Assembly (NCBI GenBank): GCA_937934355.1
Contig: CALGZY010000282.1
Coordinates: forward strand, 1 to 54,669
Direction of reading: 5' to 3'
Length of the DNA: 54,669 nucleotides
Origin: an uncultured Collinsella sp.
Lineage (GTDB): Bacteria; Actinomycetota; Coriobacteriia; Coriobacteriales; Coriobacteriaceae
Under the pieces are notes generated by a model. That model saw only the letters and a program-made list of their open reading frames with translations, searched no databases and was not told the DNA's origin. The position numbers were made by a program, and so were the translations under genes. Below are positions 51,641-54,669 of this stretch, piece by piece (the stretch's first letter is position 1; the number at the start of each line of letters is the position of its first letter).

Positions 51641-53863
51641 ATGAATATGCTCAAAATCTCGAAGGCGATCTTTAGGTCGCTTCTCTCCTCCAGGTCGCTC
51701 TGTGTTGTCGTTGTTGCGTTGATGGTTCTTTGTGCTCTGCCCGTCTTCAGGAGCGCGGCTGGCATCGACGGACGGGTCGAATACCTCGAGTCGGGAATAA
51801 CCCGTGTTGAGCAGGAATTGTCAGCATCCTATGCGGATGCGCTTGTGAATGCGGGGGAGGACGGTGTCTATACCTCTTCATCAAGCATGCCCGCGCTTCT
51901 GTACCCTCTTGCCGCGGGACGTCTTATCTTGGCACCGCTCTCTCCCCTACTTCCGTTTCTGCAGATATCGGATGGAGAGTACACCTATTATGACGGATCG
52001 AAGGAGTACTTGCTATGGGTCGCAACGGCCGTTGCCGTCTCGTTCCTTGCCGCGCGTCTTAACAAACGTGAAAAGCTCATCATCCAGGCACCGATGGGCG
52101 AGCTGGGTAGACTTGTTGCATCGAGCGTATGGGCGAGTGTTTTTGCAATGCTTGCCGTCCTCGCCATCAATCTTCCAGGGATAATCGCCGCGCTTGTGAA
52201 GAATGGCCCGGGCTCGCCGTTCTATCCGATAGGCTACATTCAATATGCGACTCCGGTTATCAAACCGGCTTGGCTGGTGTTCGCGCAGACGGCCATCTTG
52301 CAATTCTTGGTGGCAGCGTTCATCTCGCTTGTCGTTCACCTTGCCGTGAAGATTGCCAATAACCCTACGCTTGGAATCGTGTTCGTATGTGCCCTGATGG
52401 GGGTGACGATGGTTCCCGGGTATTACGGAAGATCCATCGCTTTACGTGAGTTCGCCCTGTTGAATCCCCTTACGTATGCGAACACTGAGTTGACCGTCGG
52501 CGCCTATAGCCCGTACCCGACAACGCAGATAGTGAATCTGCCTGGACTTTGCTTCGAGCGTGGCGCGATTGCCCTCGTATGCGCAATCGGGATCGAGGTG
52601 CTGGCAATTAGCCTGCTTTGCGTTGCTGGAAAGAGCGGCTGCGCGTGCCCGATATCCCCGATTTGTCTTGAGAGAGGTTCCTTCACTGCATCGAGAACGG
52701 CAACTCGTTCGAGCGCTTGTGCCTCCGCCGTTGCATACGTAAGAACGATGGGGAAACTGCTCCTGCGTTCTCCTACCCTCGCCGTATGCGCGATTGCAAT
52801 GTCGACGACGATGCTGGCCCCGGCTCTGGTCGAGATGTTTCCTGACGCTGATAACGTTTCCGCTGTTCGGTATAGGGATGGGGAGCTCCGTTCAATAGAT
52901 CGGTATCTAGAGCAGAACGCTGCGAATATGGACGTCGAGGGCAAAGCGGCCCTGGAAGACATGCGGGATGCTCTTTCGGGTTTCGTGTACGCGCCTATGC
53001 CTGCGGAGGGGTTTCGAAGCCTTGCGACGTACGAGCGCGCTCGAGGTGAGCTGGGCGCGGCAGATGCGACTCTCCTGCAATCGATCGGAATCGAGCCGGA
53101 GACTCCTTCTCGTGCGGAGGCGCGCGCCCTTCTGCTTGAGTCGATCGCGAGCTTGCCGGACCCCAAGGTTTACGAGTTAAGTACGAAGATGCCCCCATTA
53201 ATCCTCCTTTCGTATCTCCAGGCAGCGCTTCCCTCCTTATTTTTGCTGTTGCCCGTGGTTGTCACATCGCTCGCGTGCACCCACCTGCAGTGTCGTTCCC
53301 TTCTGGTTCTCCAGATCCCCGTAACAGCGCATGTGCGTTTTCTGACGGCTGTTGCGCTGGCTCTCCTGCTTGGCTTGGTGCTGCTTTTGGTGTCGATGGT
53401 TCCCGCTGTCGTTGTGTCCGTGATTAAGAACGGTGCGGGTGGATCGGAGTATCCCGTCGCTCTCATTCGGGCGGGAGCTTCGACAACGTCCATGGTGGGG
53501 GAGGCGGTGTTGTGCAGTATTCCGTTGCTGGTCATGGCATACGGCGTGATTTCCGTCGTCGCTGCGTTGACAGCAGCGATTAGCCGCAACCCCGTTGTCA
53601 CCGGAATGGTTTGCGCGGTTCTCTTGGTGTTGGGTTCGTTGAGCGCTCATGTTGAAAGCGTGGGCATGGGCGTCGCGCTGCTGGCTCCATTCGCCTCGTT
53701 TGATCCCGCTTCCCAGGTGGGGACGATTGGGTTCCTTGGGCGAGGGACGAACGCGATGCCTTTTGGAGAGGTCGTCGGCGCATCGGGCGCTCTGCTGGTG
53801 GTCTTGGGCGCCGTATCTCCGTTGATGGTGCGCCTGAGTGTTCCAAAGATCGAAAGGGGATGA
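51641..53863 (+). CDS. ABC transporter permease with two repeated halves
   Basis: A 740-residue membrane protein. Each half has a first helix, an extracellular segment and a cluster of about five helices. The two halves share a phrase: VKNGPGSPFYPIGYI (about 191-205) and IKNGAGGSEYPVALI (about 596-610), each followed by similar helices, so the gene is an internal duplication or fusion of two permeases. With the following ATPase it should form an exporter, perhaps for a peptide or lipid. The ATG at 51641 has AAGG upstream; ATG 51623 is an alternative. It overlaps the ATPase frame. Confidence 0.7.
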   Translation: MNMLKISKAIFRSLLSSRSLCVVVVALMVLCALPVFRSAAGIDGRVEYLESGITRVEQELSASYADALVNAGEDGVYTSSSSMPALLYPLAAGRLILAPLSPLLPFLQISDGEYTYYDGSKEYLLWVATAVAVSFLAARLNKREKLIIQAPMGELGRLVASSVWASVFAMLAVLAINLPGIIAALVKNGPGSPFYPIGYIQYATPVIKPAWLVFAQTAILQFLVAAFISLVVHLAVKIANNPTLGIVFVCALMGVTMVPGYYGRSIALREFALLNPLTYANTELTVGAYSPYPTTQIVNLPGLCFERGAIALVCAIGIEVLAISLLCVAGKSGCACPISPICLERGSFTASRTATRSSACASAVAYVRTMGKLLLRSPTLAVCAIAMSTTMLAPALVEMFPDADNVSAVRYRDGELRSIDRYLEQNAANMDVEGKAALEDMRDALSGFVYAPMPAEGFRSLATYERARGELGAADATLLQSIGIEPETPSRAEARALLLESIASLPDPKVYELSTKMPPLILLSYLQAALPSLFLLLPVVVTSLACTHLQCRSLLVLQIPVTAHVRFLTAVALALLLGLVLLLVSMVPAVVVSVIKNGAGGSEYPVALIRAGASTTSMVGEAVLCSIPLLVMAYGVISVVAALTAAISRNPVVTGMVCAVLLVLGSLSAHVESVGMGVALLAPFASFDPASQVGTIGFLGRGTNAMPFGEVVGASGALLVVLGAVSPLMVRLSVPKIERG

Positions 53864-53868
53864 TCTCG

Positions 53869-54610
53869 ATGATTGACCTTCAAACGCTGACGGTCTCTTA
53901 TGGAAAGAAGGTGCTCGTAGATTCGGTGAACGCTGAGTTTGCCCCGGGTACGGTCTACGGTCTCGTCGCTCCGAACGGGCATGGAAAGACGACGTTGCTG
54001 CGTGCGATGGCAGGTTTGCCGGGTCCTCGCGTGGACGGGAGCATCGTTCTGGATGAGGTGCAGGGTACGGGTGCGAGAGAGGTCCGTTCTATGATCTTCT
54101 ATGCACCTGGTGAGGGGACGCTGCTGTATCCCGGATTGCGTGCGGAAGATCACCTCAAGATGGTTTGCGATATGTGGCCGCATGCTCGCGATATCGAAGA
54201 GATAGTGGAACAAACGCAGATAGGCGAGTTCGCGAAGATGAGGATCCGCACTCTGAGCCAGGGCATGAAGCAGCAGCTTACCCTGGCGATTGCGTATGCG
54301 ACGGGCGCGCGGTACCTTCTTATTAGATGAGCCCATGAACGCGCTCGACCCCAGCAGGGTGGACTTGCATTCCGAGATTCTCAGGAAGCTGGCCGATTCT
54401 GGTACGTGCATCATCATGTCATCCCACATCTTGGATTCGGTCGATAGGCTGTGCGATGAGATTCTGTTTTTGAAGGATGGGAGGCTCATTAGAAGCATTC
54501 CGCAAGATGATGCTGCGCCGAAGTCTCCTGGATCCCATTTCGCAAAGCCTGCCGGACGCGCCGAGGGTGCACTAAGTACGTATCGGCGACTCTACGAAAA
54601 GGGCGGGTAG
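53869..54610 (+). pseudogene. ABC transporter ATPase split by a +1 frameshift
   Basis: The first 150 codons give a normal ATPase start: GLVAPNGHGKTTL Walker A (about 30-42), then the signature LSQGMKQQLTLAIAYATGARYLL. The frame then hits a stop at 54328. The Walker B and D-loop (LLLDEPMNALDPSRVDL), the H-loop SSHILDS and the end lie in the +1 frame. Removing one base within 54316-54323 restores a 246-residue protein. It could be inactivated, read by programmed frameshifting, or a sequencing error. ATG 53869 follows AAAGGGG; ATG 53860 overlaps the permease stop. Confidence 0.8.
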
Positions 54611-54612
54611 AA

Positions 54613-54669
54613 ATGCAAGTTAAAAATCTATGTGGCCAATGTGATACCGTTGAACCCGCATATCGATAC
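54613..54669 (+). CDS. Start of an unidentified gene, cut by the window edge
   Basis: Nineteen codons from ATG at 54613 to the window edge, beginning MQVKNLCGQCDTVEPAYRY, with a CxxC pair. It begins two bases after the ATPase stop, so it may belong to the same operon. It is too short to identify. Confidence 0.35.
   Translation, partial: MQVKNLCGQCDTVEPAYRY

Overview
The window is high-GC bacterial DNA that looks like a gut Coriobacteriia genome, most likely Collinsella or a close relative. The basis is the codon usage, the actinobacterial spc/alpha ribosomal operon order, a LexA box of the Gram-positive type, and a selenium-dependent purine-degradation cluster (ygeX, ygeY, ygeW, yqeB, yqeC). 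The species call is an inference. No rRNA, tRNA or CRISPR array was seen.

Left part (1-14.4 kb), accessory DNA. An IS110-family transposase runs off the left edge, with a non-coding leader that could hold a bridge RNA. Next comes a tightly packed four-gene defence operon: a degenerate PLD plus SNF2 helicase, a DUF4391 gene broken by one in-frame amber codon, a type III methyltransferase (Mod) and a type III restriction subunit (Res). An AbiE toxin-antitoxin pair follows, flanked by an intact and a decayed copy of the same unknown gene. There is also an orphan SOS box, a three-copy 33-bp-period iteron array, an unknown membrane protein and a YheO/DauR-type regulator.

Middle part (14.7-25.2 kb), purine/urate degradation and molybdenum-selenium hydroxylase maturation. 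Genes are ygeX-ygeY-ygeW, a MocA-like nucleotidyltransferase, a hydantoinase, yqeC (divergent), yqeB, an XdhC-family gene and an NCS2 purine permease. The hydroxylase itself is not in the window. Three long palindromic repeats with a constant outer stem and a co-varying inner stem sit between these transcription units.

Core part (25.5-38.1 kb): rplE to rplQ including secY, adk, map, infA and rpoA, then truA, a glycosyltransferase and argR. The operon begins abruptly at rplE; rplX, rplN and the S10 genes are not upstream. The right part (38.3-50 kb) has housekeeping genes: a class A penicillin-binding protein with a repetitive tail, a U32 protein, tyrS, adenine deaminase, two HAD hydrolases, citrate synthase and an ACT protein. 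Some have structured leaders, and dispersed GGGGACGTTCCTT repeats lie between genes. The last 4.7 kb is again accessory: an integrase remnant, an XRE/DUF2975 pair, and a divergent ABC exporter whose ATPase gene is frameshifted.
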